Source of the DNA: Ascaphus truei
Lineage: Eukaryota > Chordata > Amphibia > Anura > Ascaphidae
Length of the DNA stretch: 64,000 nucleotides
Assembly: GCA_036426205.1 (NCBI GenBank)
Contig: CM071571.1
Location: 117,896,918 to 117,960,917 of the forward strand
Direction of reading: 5' to 3'
This document shows, piece by piece, positions 10,291-22,566 of the stretch (position 1 is the first letter of the stretch; each line of letters starts with the position of its first letter). A model generated the notes under the pieces. That model was not told where the DNA came from and did no database searches. It was given only the letters and a program-made list of their open reading frames with translations. Made by a program: the position numbers and the translations under genes.

Positions 10291-12755
10291 TGTATTTAAT
10301 GGTACGCCTGAATCATTACACTATAAATATGCTGATGTATTACATACCTATTATGTGGTTTGTGAATTTATAAGGTACAGTAATGTTTTTATAACATTAA
10401 CAAAAGTAAAAGAATGTTTGATTCTGCATATAATTACTATGCATTTTCACTCGTGTGTAACTGAACTTGCTACTGTAGCTATTCACAACAGAAAACTCTG
10501 CTGCAAATACACTTCTACCTTATTCTTGCTACAGTACGGTACTTTAAGACGATGTGTTTGTGCTGCACGCTTTGCTTGTCAATAAAGATAAAAGAATATA
10601 CAGTACTAGCACTGTACACTGGTATTACATAATTGGCAACCTTGACATGTATGACATTTATTCTAGGGATAATGGAAACCCCTGCTTCATAGCAATTGCA
10701 AATAAAGAGCAGAAAGTTCAAATGGCAGTTTGTATAGCTAGTTAGCATTTGCTGATTCTATGTTTCTGCAATAATTAAACATTCTTCAGCATGAACTTTG
10801 GCATGTGAATCACAAAGCTTTACTAATACAAACAATGACCTCTGTAAAGCATACATTAACAGACACGCTAGCTACTCATCTTCTCTTAGGAATTAACCAA
10901 TAGAGAGCTTATTCTTTATTTTTTTTTCATTTGCTGACTGCAAGGCTTAGAATAGCAGCCTACGACGCTAATTGCCGGTCTTCTGTGGCAGGTGCAACTT
11001 TAATGAGATGTCTTTATTTATCTAAATGTTCCAATACACGGCCTTGGCAAACAGGATTATTAGCTATTACAGAATCGTATCATATCCTAAACAATAAAGT
11101 TGTGTTTGTACTCATAAAGGCATGGGAAAGACAAACTTAAACCTTATTTTCCAACATCTCTTTTTCATGCTTTAGCTATGGTTAATCTTGTTCTTGGCTC
11201 TTCACTTGTTTAAAGTTTTGAAGAAACAAATGTTAGAGCTATATAAATAAGGAGATTTTAACATCAGGCAGACAAACAAAGTCTATCTTTTGTAAGGAAT
11301 GGCATTCTTCTTACTGTTTTGGAAAAATAATGATTGTGTGTTTGAGAAGCAAAAAATAAAGTATGAAGTATGTTTTGCTATTAAATAGCATTGCAGTGAA
11401 TACTGTATTTCAGCACCCCAGTGCTCAATCTAATTTTCAAGCCCGAGGCACTGATTAAGGTCAAAAGAAGCTGACACTACAGTAGTATTTCAACCAGGTT
11501 CCTCCATCAAGGCCATAATGTGAACACTAAGACTTCATCCCTTACATGACATAAAATTATCTACCTGTACAGTGTATACAGTATGAGTGGACAGCTGGTG
11601 GTACAGTAATAACAGTAACGTTTGCTTGAAAGATCAAACAAATTTACAGTTCTCCAGCGTTCCATGTTTGACTTTGTAATATTCTTTGTTTTACCTTTCT
11701 CCACATCTGTAACGGACATATATATGAAATCCCTTCTTTTTTGTTTTATATCATCCATTCTTGTCTTTTTTCCCTAGACAGTCCTCCTTATTAATCTCTA
11801 TAAATGTTCCTTTTAAAGGTGGTCAAACCATTCTGAGAAAACCACAGACTATAAGCATCTGCTATTCATTGTGTTATAGTTGTCCTTTACAATAATAAAA
11901 TATGCATTTGATCATATAAGCAGCAAACTTATTACTTCTATGGAAGGGAAGAACAGTCATTTTGTACAATTCCTACAAATCTACAAAGCATGCCGATATC
12001 CACTGAGTCCTACAATGCACTATTTGCAAAGAAATACAATATTAAAACATACAATATGTGTTCATGCTAATGGCATCTTTTGAATTTATTTCCATTGGAT
12101 TTTTAATACAGAGGTCAATGTCACCACAAGGACATCAATAAAAGTTAGATATCAATATACATATCACCTTTTCAGAAATAAGCATAACCCACCCTATTAC
12201 ATGGATTTGTAAAAATCTTTACATTGTGTTTTCGTACTGTTCAAAATATTCTTGATATTCTAGTCAAAAGCTACAGTACAACATAACTGTATGAAATTAT
12301 TCTATAAAATTAAAAAGCCCTACACTTATATCTATATACATTAACCTTTTAATGTTTTAATTAATAAATACTGCCATTAATTAAAACAATTTGTAAGCAT
12401 AACTAAACACATTTTTTTTTATTTTAATTAGAATTGAGTGCATATTCTCTGCATATTTGACATTCATACAGAATTAAAAAAATAATTGTATATATTATGC
12501 TCTCCTATTTATCTGTATATCTCCATTGCCTATACATGTCCCAAGTAGTGTGTGCAAAAACCTTTTTAATGTCCATTTTATTTTGTTGAGGTATTAATGT
12601 GTCAGATAATGGGTTCCACCTGAAAGATGTTCCCACTTCTTTCTTCTGTACAATTCTGCATTTAACTTATTTATGTTGAGAAGTCTAAATAAATAATATT
12701 TTAGGAGCCGTTAGACTAAGATTTTATTTTAAAGTTTTTTGTGTCAGAATTTTAG
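10291..12755. other. No recognised gene, AT-rich
   Basis: About 2.5 kb of AT-rich sequence with no supported reading frame, RNA gene or repeat boundary. Confidence 0.4.
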
Positions 12756-12847
12756 TGCTAAAAAAGTAATAAAAAGGGATGTGTTACCACCCCCCTCCCT
12801 AGCTAGAAGCCCACTAATAGATGCACTCCAGGGCTATTAAAACATAA

Positions 12848-13411
12848 TGATAAAGCTCTGTGAAATAACAACACAAGTCTGAGGATATATTTTGCAGAAT
12901 GACAAATAAGTTTATTGCTTGTGCGGTGCACACGCAGAGGAGAGTTTCAAAATAAAACCCTCCCAAAGACATGGTAGCATACAGGCATTATTTATACACA
13001 AAATACTAAACCCACGCCCCCTCTACAAGGTTGCGTGTCGTCACTACGTAAGCGTAAAAGGTAAACAAATTATGCACACGAATACATTGAGTTGATGACA
13101 TTATGGGATGTCTAAATGAGATGATTCAGCAATAATACTTTATTAAGCTGGTGACCTTTTCTCTACATACAGAAACCATCCCTATCAGTCTGGCCTTTTT
13201 CATAACATTGGCACTTTGCTCAAGGTTTTTTAGTTAGCTGCTTGGTTTATTCTCACTTGAAAGTTGAAAGCAAAAACCTCATTCAAAAACGTCCATCTCA
13301 TAACCCGTTCACTCAGACAAAACCTAAGATGGATGCTGACTTAAAATGGTTGCATAGATCCCAGTGCTGTTATGTCAGACCCTCCCCTTACGTCAAATTC
13401 TCACTTTGTCA
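12848..13411 (-). mobile_element. Solo LTR, 564 bp, nested in palindrome arm
   Basis: In minus orientation it starts TGACAAAG and ends CTTTATCA. It contains a TATA box (GTGTATAAATAATGCC, near 12990) and an AATAAA signal (near 12915) followed by a short U5-like end. A 4 bp target duplication, ATAA, lies at 12844-12847 and 13412-13415. The empty site survives in the opposite palindrome arm near 16450-16462, where the flanking sequence runs on without interruption. This fits a retrovirus-like LTR left after recombination. No internal region remains. Confidence 0.8.
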
Positions 13412-15035
13412 ATAACATTTATTATATCAATTAAAAAGAAACTACACATATATAATGATCATGAATCGTGAAAAATAAATTGTGAAGTGAGTTAAAATGA
13501 GTAGGAGTAGGTCTGGTACTGGTGAGGCTGACTATCAGGTGTATAGCCCTAGTGTCGAATATTATAATCTTAGACAACCACTAGAATATAATTGGCAATT
13601 AATCCACCTATAGAACCTAACTATATGTAGAGCAACTGATCCTAATTAGTGTGGCTACTTGGTATATATTAATAGTAATGTGCTCATTGTGTGATGAGGT
13701 GTTAACACTAACACAGCATACCTAGTGACCAACCAAAGATTGCCAAATATAAAGCAAACCACAAGATTATGATAGCTAATGGTAACATGGTAATCAGATG
13801 GTGGGAGCTAAGCTAGATATAAACACCATGCTAACCATGGCACAGCTCCAACCTCACTGCATAATTTTACTCCTAGCAGCTAAACATGATGATAGTTTAC
13901 AGTGATGCGGGTCAGCTTAGCACAATCATTGGTTGGTGGTATGTGGATTGAACCTGTGTAGGGTAACATCAGCGCACCAAAACCAGTGGTATAGGAATGA
14001 CAGACTAATAAATATAATGCACATAATATACAAGTTGAAATTTGAAAAAAATAACAATGCCTTGTCAGCAAAGAACATAAACGTTTTGGCAGTCACCTCT
14101 TCTCTAAGATGCATTAATTATATACATACCAGAGATAAGAGTACACACAAACTGTCATAAATTGCTAATGTAGCAAGGAAAAGTATGCTACTACTGTGGT
14201 CACAACAAATGGATTGTGCAAAGCTATGTACTGGGTTATCCGCCCCTGACGAAGCTCTGTTCGGGAGGGAAACGCGTAGGGCGTAATGACGCAGTGACGT
14301 CATCACTGAGGAGGGTCTGGTAACTGTGTGTCGGTGGCAACTGTATCTTCCGTGCGGTGGCTACACTGCAAGTGTGTTTGTATCGGTTCACTGAGGGATC
14401 CTTCCCTTTTCAGGCACCGCCGTGTGCATATATGAGATTTCAGTCTGCATTTAACCGCTGGGTCATACAACGTCATGTTTGCTGATAGAATGGGTTATAT
14501 TCATGCAGGGGTGCTGGATACTATCTACACTATTATGTTTTAAGTTATTTACAACTTGTATATCCAGACACACAATATGCCTTAGGATATACTGGTCTAT
14601 TATCCGTGCATATAACCCAGTACATAGCTGTACACAATCCATTTGTTGTGACCAGAGTAGTAGCATACTTTTCCTTGCTACATTAGCAATTTATGACAGT
14701 TTGTGTGTACTCTTATCTTTGGTATGTATATAATTAATGCATCTCAGAGAAGAGGTGACTGCCAATAAGTTTATGTTCTTTGCTGACAAGGCACTGTTAT
14801 TGGTTTCAAATTTCATCTTGTATATTATGTGCATTATATTTATTCGTCTGCCATTCCTATACCACTGGTTTTGGTGTGCTGATGTTACCCTACACAGGTT
14901 CAATCCACATACCACTAACCAATGATTGTGCAAAGCTGACCCGCATCACTGTAAACTATCATCATTTAGCTGCTAGGAGTAAAATTATGCAGTGAGGTTG
15001 GAGCTGTGCCATGGTTAGCATGGTGTTTATATTTA

Positions 15036-16050
15036 TTTTATTTATAAAAATATTTTACAAGAAAGTAATACATTGAGAGTTACCTCTCGTTTTCAAGTAT
15101 GTCCTGGGCACAGAGTTAAGACAAATAATACATGTTTACAAATACAGTTACATAATGAGCAGGGTATACATTATATACAAGACATTGCATGCACAGTTAA
15201 AGATAATTTGTATTATGAGCGTATGAAACAGTTACAGACCAGATTAAAATGTGTGACAGCCTTAGATTTGAAAGAATTTAGACTGGTGGTGGATGTAAGA
15301 GTCTCTGGTAGGTTGTTCCAGTTTTGGGGTGCACGGTAAGAGAAGGAGGAGCGGCCGGATACTTTGTTGAGCCTTGGAACCATGAACAGTCTTTTGGAGT
15401 CTGATCTCAGGTGATAGGTGCTGCCTGTGGTAGGGGTGAGGAGCTTGTTCAGGTAGCTGGGTAGTTTGCCCATAAAGAATTTGAAGGCAAGACAGGAAAG
15501 GTGAACTTTGCGCCTAGACTCGAGTGATGACCAATATAGTTCTTTGAGCATTTCGCAGTGATGTGTGTTATAGTTGCATTGGAGAACAAAACGACAAATT
15601 GAGTTGTAGAGGGTGTTAAGTTTGCTAAGGTGGGTTTGAGGTGCCGAGCCATATACTATGTCTCCATAGTCAATAATTGGCATTAGCATCTGCTGTGCGA
15701 TACGTTTTCTGACCAGGAGACTTAGGGAGGATTTGTTCCTGTAAAGTACCCCTAGTTTGGCATAGGTCTTGGTTGTCAGGGTATCAATGTGCATCCCGAA
15801 TGTTAAGTGGGAGTCAAACCATATGCCCAGGTATTTAAAACTAGTAACAGGAGTTAGGGTGGTGTTAGTGTTGGTTCTAATCAGGAGCTTTGTAGCTGGA
15901 AGCTTTAAAAATTTAGTCTTGGTCCCAAACACCATTGTTACAGTCTTGTCAGTGTTTAAAAACAGTTTGCTTTGGGAAATCCAGTTTTCGAGTCTCAAAA
16001 AGTCAGACTGAAGTATGTGTTGAAGGTCAGAGAGGCTATGGCTGTGTGCA
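15036..16050 (-). mobile_element. Rex1-like LINE, 5'-truncated, reverse transcriptase C-terminus
   Basis: A 5'-truncated non-LTR retrotransposon flanked by the 8 bp duplication TATATTTA (15028-15035 and 16051-16058). The minus-strand frame 15213-15998 (about 260 codons) is intact and encodes the end of the reverse transcriptase and the region after it. Motifs are SFKYLGIWFDSHLTFGMH, KTYAKLGVLYRNKSSLSLL, IIDYGDIVYG and APQNWNNLP near the C-terminus. The catalytic YADD box would lie upstream and is missing. The 3' end carries an A/T-rich (TAAA-like) tail after the ACTTTCTTGTAAAATATTTT segment. The uninterrupted frame suggests it is younger than the copy at 3808. Confidence 0.85.
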
Positions 16051-16683
16051 TATATTTAGCTTAGCTCCCACCATCTGATTACCACGTTAGCATTAGCTAT
16101 CATAATCTTGCGGTTTGCTTTATATTTGGCAATCTTTAGTTGGTCACTAGGTATGCTGTGTTAGTGTTAACACCTCATCACACAATGAGCACATTACTAT
16201 TAATACATACCAAGTAGCCACACTAATTAGGATCAGTTGCTCTACATATAGTTAGGTTCTATAGGTGGATTAATTGCCAATTATATTCTAGTGGTTGTCT
16301 AAGATTATAATATTCGACACTAGGGCTATACACCTGATAGTCAGCCTCACCAGTACCAGACCTACTCCTACTCATTTTAACTCACTTCACAATTTATTTT
16401 TCACGATTCATGATCATTATATATGTGTAGATTATTTTTAATTGATATAATAAATGTTATGTTTTAATAGCCCTGGAGTGCATCTATTAGTGGGCTTCTA
16501 GCTAGGGAGGGGGTTGGTAACACATCCCTTTTTCTAACTTTGGTAATAGAGTTATAATTAGCCCATCTGATGCACCCAATGCCAATCTAGGCATTTTTAG
16601 GACGAAAATCATATTTTCAAATTACATTATTTTTACTAAGTGAGCAGTATATACCTTCTGTGTTTTTTGCTAAAAAAGTAATA

Positions 16684-17387
16684 GAAGCATTAAAAAATGT
16701 ATGTTATAATTTGTAGTTTGAAATAACTTTTGATACATCCTTCACGTTGAATACAATGAATACATGATTGATACAAATTAAATTATGCATACTTTTTTAT
16801 TTAGACTTACTGTAGTATAAATAAATATAATTTTGTTAATCGATACAGTATAATGAAATATTCGAGCTGTGCCAAATAATTTTTTGTGGTAATACAGTGC
16901 TACTTAATTCTGTGCTAACACAATGAAGAGTCTTTTTAGTTCTTTTTTTTCCAAGTTGAACTTACAGTAGAGAACAACTTTGATGCACTTTTAATAGAAT
17001 TTGTGGTGTACAGAAATATAATTTTTTTAAGTACATACCATTTACATCTGGAAGCAAAGCACAGTCCATTTTTGTGTGGCAAACTAAATGGAAAAAAAAC
17101 TGATTTTGAGGCAGCTGGCGCATATAATTATCACTAGCGACCATTAGAGTTCACACAATGCTATTAACATCATGTCAAGTCACTTAGCAGAGTTTTGTAA
17201 GTTTACTGAATTTAAAAAAAAGGAAAACCTCCAATTGTTTAACAAAATATAAAACTGATTATATTGAATAATAATAAATATGATGATTATTTTAACCCCC
17301 TAGAAACTAGAGATATTAAATAGCAGACCCTTTTAATATAATTAGAGACCTTAACCATAGACACTCTAAAAAATATTCTCTCTAATA
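16684..17387. other. No recognised gene, AT-rich
   Basis: AT-rich sequence, no supported feature. Confidence 0.4.
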
Positions 17388-17737
17388 CAGCGGTGCGCAA
17401 ACTGTGGGGCGCGACCCCCAGGGGGGGCGCGACACTGCCGGCGGGGGGCGCGGGGTTTACAGAGGCCCCGCGCGCTTCCCGAAGGCACTTAAATTAAGTG
17501 CCAGGGGAGCTGCAGGGCCTCTGTAAACCAAACTTACCGTGGCTCCGGCGGCTTCCTCCCTGCGTCGCCATAGCAACGCGGCGTCAAAATGACGCTGCAA
17601 GGTCATGTGACGTCACGTTGCTATGGCAACGTGACGTCATTACGCCGGAGCGCGGGTAAGTTGGGGTTGGGGGGGGGGCGCGGGAGTGAGGGGACAGCCG
17701 GCAGGGGGGCGCAGGGAAAAAAGTTTGCGCCCCCCTG
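17388..17737. mobile_element. hAT-type MITE with X-box and CRE motifs
   Basis: A GC-rich 350 bp non-autonomous element. It starts CAGCGGTGCGCAAACTG and ends AGTTTGCGCCCCCCTG, flanked by a perfect 8 bp duplication CTCTAATA (17380-17387 and 17738-17745), as expected for hAT transposition. The interior holds a palindromic RFX X-box GTTGCTATGGCAAC (17617-17630) between two TGACGTCA sites (17608-17615 and 17632-17639). A second X-box-like GTCGCCATAGCAAC lies at 17564-17577. A diverged relative is at 53055-53382. Confidence 0.9.
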
Positions 17738-19599
17738 CTCTAATAGACAGAAAAAATATTTTGGAGGTTAGTGATCTAGATGGTCCATTACAAGGTTTAT
17801 TAAGAGGCGATACAATAATAGTTTCTAAACATTGATGGGAAGGTAATATAAAAGAATCCATAGAGCATATTTGGCATTTACTATAAACTATAAATCCCTC
17901 AAAACAAATTACAATGCATGTCCAAAGAGCACATTATTTAAAGCAGATTTGAAATGTGGTTTATAGTGCTACCCTCTGACATCCCCATTTTGGGATAACA
18001 CCTTGAATTATATCTCTACTATTACTATAATACAAACTAGAAAAAATAAAACTCGTTGGCCTTGTTATTTGGAAATATAGAATCAATGGTAAAAAATATT
18101 AGAATTCCAAAGATTACAGAGATAATACTGCTGGTAACAAGGAAAGCAATCATGATATACTGCATTGTTGATACCCCTCTGTCAAAACATTTCGGGCCTA
18201 CATGTACTAAGCATGGCAAACAGCTTTTGGGCGCAAAATTGGTGTATGTTAAACTCAATGTTATTTGCACTTAATCTCAAATTTCTCCATCAGCGTCAAA
18301 GTTAATTTAATTAATTTGTTTAGAAGCAGAGTAATGGACTGTGCTTGGCATATACAGTAGATGTTAATGGCATGTACTAAAATTAATATTTTTGTGCACC
18401 CCAAAATCAATTTAAAGTGTCAAAATTATCTGTCTCTCTCTCTCTCTCTCTCTCTCCTTTTCTATCTTTTACCATAATTCAGGGTCTGAAAGGGAATAAC
18501 GCCACCTTTAGGCAACACATACTTAATGCCAAGTTATTGGAAAGTTACACAATGAAGGGCTAACTTAACGTGACGTCAAGCCTACAGTATACTAATGAGA
18601 TACACAATGACTTTTTAATTTTGCGTTTAGTAGGATTTGTGTATAACCTCAGGAAAATAATGTCCGCAAATATTTTAGGTAAAGTGACGTTATGACCAGT
18701 GACTTAAGATGTTTGTTGACCTGGCTCTTAATGTCCAAATGTTTGTCTCTTCTATCTACTGTATCTCACATGGTATCAACGTTTTATATACTTGATACTC
18801 TACTGATCCAAAGCACTATGTAAATTTCCTGGTGGAAACTGCTAATTATTTTCAATCAGAAGAAATTATTTCCATGTTATAATTGTACCTCTGAACATAA
18901 TGTAACTTTTTATATGCACTTGTAGTTTATTCGAATTCAAATATAAAATGTGACTAAAAGTGATTAAAATAAAAGAGAGGGTAAGCCAATTGTCTTTCAA
19001 CCTTTAACATAGAATAATAGTTATTTTCCATAATCCAATCACCTACGTGGTAAAATAAACATACTAAATCATATTTTCTCAGGTACATTCATTCCCTCAC
19101 TCCTCTTGGCAAGGTTAATTTATTGAAAGCTATTCCACTTTCTTCCAAATACTGTAGATCTTGTTATTGCTCTTATTATGTACCTTTATGCAACAAAGGT
19201 AGAGTTTGAAGTGGATTTCAAAGTCTTGTAAAACATTGACCACACAACACTTCCCAAGATAAAACAAGGGAGGACTGTTAGGAATCCAATTCTAGCACTT
19301 TTTTTGTTATCCCCTAAGAGTGTCTCTAAAATTCGGAATTTAAGAGTAAGCGAAGTGTAGAGAGCACCTTACTATGAAATATAACTAAACATACAGGTAT
19401 TTAATATATACCATTTTTCAAATGATCATAACTATAGAAATGGGCACTTTGTTGTGAATTTGGATCCTCCTCGGATGAGTTGCTTCTTTTGGTCTGTGGA
19501 TTCCTGCGGGTTAGTCGCAAAAAGGGCAATCCGAATTTTCCAAAAATGTAATTCTATCACTGACAAATCCACAGGACAGATTAATAACTCAAATCAAAA
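17738..19599. other. No recognised gene; short (TC)n
   Basis: AT-rich sequence with a (TC)n run at about 18431-18456. No supported coding region. Confidence 0.4.
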
Positions 19600-20496
19600 A
19601 CCGTGATCCAAGGATTATGAGGAGGACCTGGTATAAATAGAGGTGCAGACTCAAACGGAAGGTACCCATGTGCACCAATGACTCACACAGGGGTAGCGCT
19701 ACTCCACATACACTTTGGGTGGGCCTGGCTCTGTGGAAACTGGGGTGGTTAGGTGTCCAGGGCACGTTCAGTACTTCGGGGGGAGGGGGTGTCCCACCGG
19801 CGTGGTGTATATTGTGCGGGTATTGTATTGTACACTGGCGACACACTTTATTCGAGCTCGGCTAGTCCCACGAATTCGGGTATACCCGGGTGTATTGAGG
19901 TTTGTGACTGTTTTCTGCCCGAGTGCATTGGGTTATTTTCCAGGCAGGGACTGAAGCATTTTATTCCCGCTGGCTGCAATACTGCACAGTATATATATAT
20001 ACTGCATTACAATTCATGAATTTATGCCATCTGGTAGACACGCGAAGCATTGCAGCCTATTAAATCCTAATCATTATCATTTAACAGATCAGCCGCCCAT
20101 CAGCCAGGCATGAACCCAGGCTGGGAAGGCAAATGCAACGGGGCTTGTCAGAGGTGAGGAGCGGCGCATTCCAGGTCTCTGCCAGGTACATACTGGGTAT
20201 TTGCTCGAATAAAGTGTGTCGGTGCAGTAGGTGCCTTGTATGGTTATTGTGTTATCTAGTTATATGTGTCAGTAAATATTGGTTAGTTATACCGGTGTGT
20301 GTATCCTTATTCTCTAACTGTATTGGTTTCTGTGAGGGGTTGTCCTACAGCACTAGGATCCCTCCCAGGTGGAGGCGCTGTACCACGGAGAATGAGAGCT
20401 CACCCCATGTTCCCAGCGGCGGAGGCTTATACCTTCTGTGAGACACAGGTAAAGTCAGCACGCGTAGTTCCCTTGGTTACGGGAAAGGGGGCTACA
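19600..20496 (+). mobile_element. LTR-like fragment interrupted by a MITE
   Basis: A TATA-like GGTATAAATAGAGG lies near 19629. The end (20270-20496) matches the end of the LTR-like unit at 24642-25669: TTGGTTYCTRTGAGG, GGAGGCGCTG, CACCCCA..TTCCCAG..GCGGAGGCT, then GAAAGGGGGYTACA. The MITE at 19833-20227 sits inside. The 5' boundary was not determined, so strand and extent are provisional. Confidence 0.45.
19833..20227. mobile_element. Mariner-like MITE copy 1 (395 bp, TA duplication)
   Basis: The terminal inverted repeats share GACACACTTTATTCGAG (left CACTGGCGACACAC..., right ...GTGTGTCGGTGCAG). Flanking TA is present on both sides (19831-19832 and 20228-20229). It is nearly identical to the copy at 39588-39984. 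There is no open frame of note. The superfamily call rests only on the TA target duplication. Confidence 0.75.
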
Positions 20497-22499
20497 CTGG
20501 CAATTTTTATATTCAAAAGAAAGCTTTTTTTTCCAGTTTTTCCATAAAAATGTCACTGGAGATTGAGAGGGGGTTAAGGATACTCCCAGAAGGTGGGCTT
20601 ATGCTATGTTTCAATTAAGGGAATTTAGGATATAAACCCTGTATTTGGAATATCAAATTAGAATTCAACGAGAAATGTGCTCTGATTTCAGACACGTGAA
20701 TTCTCATCTTCTATGCTCCAATTACATTTTTGGAAGGAATCTGATACATGTTATGTGATGCCTTAGTGGATTTCTGTTTGATTATCTTTTTATTTTAAGA
20801 AACTGTCTGCATTTATTGTACTGTATGTTTTTGTAATAATCTTTTTCATTAACCTAAGCACTGTACTCCATGTGTATATTACATCTAAAATTAAATAAGT
20901 ATTGCTTTGGGCTCTGATTGAACTTTGCACGCTTTGCAGAGTAATTGCATTATCTGACATATTTTGCTACAATAGATTTTACAGTGCTAATTATATATTT
21001 TTCTTTGTAAACAGAGACCAACGACTCTGCAAACAGGTTGAGGGGAGATATTGTTTCTTTTTAGGAACCCTGTGGAGGTGAAAAGTGGATCATCAAGAAA
21101 GCTGTGTATTAACCCTTGTCACATGCTTACAGGTGTGCCGTTTATGACAGGCAGAACCTATTATGGGTTCTAAGCATAAAACTCAGCTTCCTTTTGCAGA
21201 AGAAAATGCATATACAGTACAGTATTGAATTGTGAATTGTGAGGGATCAGTGGTAGTCACAGGTTTTCTATAATTCCTCTCTCCTGCTGGTAACATTTCA
21301 GACCATTTATTATCCTGCAACAGTAAGCTTTTTCTACAAGCATTGCCCTTTACATGGAAAGAGACTACTCCTGAAGTTACCCTTACTATTGGATGCCATT
21401 CAGTTTGTTATTAGAACACAATTCCAAGTCGGTACGTGCTGTGAGTGACCCCTGGGTAATTGCAGATATGGAATAAAGAAAACAAAGTGGGCTCCTATTA
21501 GAGGATGTTCACGTTCTGCTTGATGCCACACGACCAACCATCAACTAAATCAAAATGAAAGCAGTGAACCAAACGAGTTATTTTAGGATGACACACATGG
21601 AATGCACCTAGAAATTGTACTGTGATGGAAATAATGTAATATTAGCAAAAGGAACATATTTGAATGGCAATTGCAAGGACAGGCATCTCATTGTAATATA
21701 GTAGGGGTCTATTTATTTCTTTTCTGTGTATCCTTTGTATTATGACTGGTGTTTAGTTCCAATCATAAAAACAGATGTTCAGCTAGGAAACACATTATTT
21801 TTGTTACAATAGGTTCTCAGAAGTGTACAGAATAACCACAAAAGCCCCTATGCTGTGAGAGCATTTCTATACAGTCAGAGAAGCTTTAAGTCTCATTTAT
21901 TTTCACTGGTCATTTTCATGACAAAAAAAAGTGTCTCGGCAGCATACAATATTTATAAGGGGCCAAAGATTTATCTAATTCACTGTACAATAAACTTATT
22001 TTTTGCATTCCACATAATAATAGGACCATAACATGATTTTATTTTTTTAAACTACAATATATTGTACTGTTATTCATTGCTTGCAAGTAAATATGGCACG
22101 CATCACATGCTAGCATAACATTACCAATGGATTCTATGGAAGATCTCACATATCTTAAATGATATTTTATTATTTGATAATATTATCATGGCAAATTGGT
22201 CATTTGTATAAATTAATTATGAATATGTTTTCTTCCACCTCTCTTCACATGCTTAGGCTGATATGCATGACACATTTTAGCATGTTCAGTTACAGCTCTT
22301 CACTTTTCTATGATTGTAATCTAACTTCAAAATTGAACCTCAGTAATGTTATAACCACAGAAAGTGAGGTGGTGTGATATGGGATCTATAACCTATTTGA
22401 CAGTCAGGACAAAACTATTGTTACATGTATAATGACCAGACCTAAAGAAATATCTTATTTGTTATACCTAAAAGCTATCTAATAAAAGCAGCTACTATA
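20497..22499. other. No recognised gene, AT-rich
   Basis: About 2 kb without a supported gene or repeat boundary. Confidence 0.4.
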
Positions 22500-22566
22500 T
22501 GTACGTAGGTTGAATGGGACTGCCAGGGACCCCCGCTTTGTTAATCCGATGGGCCATTAGTCTGTC
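22500..22566. repeat. Fragment of hairpin module A
   Basis: GACCCCCGCTTTGTTAATCC followed by GATGGGCCATTAGTCTG matches the terminus of module A seen near 50390-50430. Confidence 0.7.

Larger units (their letters stand above)
12756..16683. mobile_element. Large palindromic element 2 with nested LTR and LINE
   Basis: The left arm (12772-14239) and right arm (14612-16535) are reverse complements, about 900 bp each once a 564 bp solo LTR (left arm) and a 1015 bp LINE (right arm) are removed. The loop is 14240-14611. A 16 bp direct repeat, TGCTAAAAAAGTAATA, occurs at 12756-12771 and 16668-16683. The left copy abuts the left arm. On the right a 132 bp unpaired segment (16536-16667) lies between arm and repeat. 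The loop contains a GACGAAG...GGAAACGCGTAGGG hairpin near 14247-14281. No transposase is visible; open frames in the two arms are mirror images. Confidence 0.85.

Noticed and set aside
13880..14933. Paired short frames on opposite strands either side of 14.4 kb
   Set aside because: They are mirror images caused by the palindrome arms, not independent genes.
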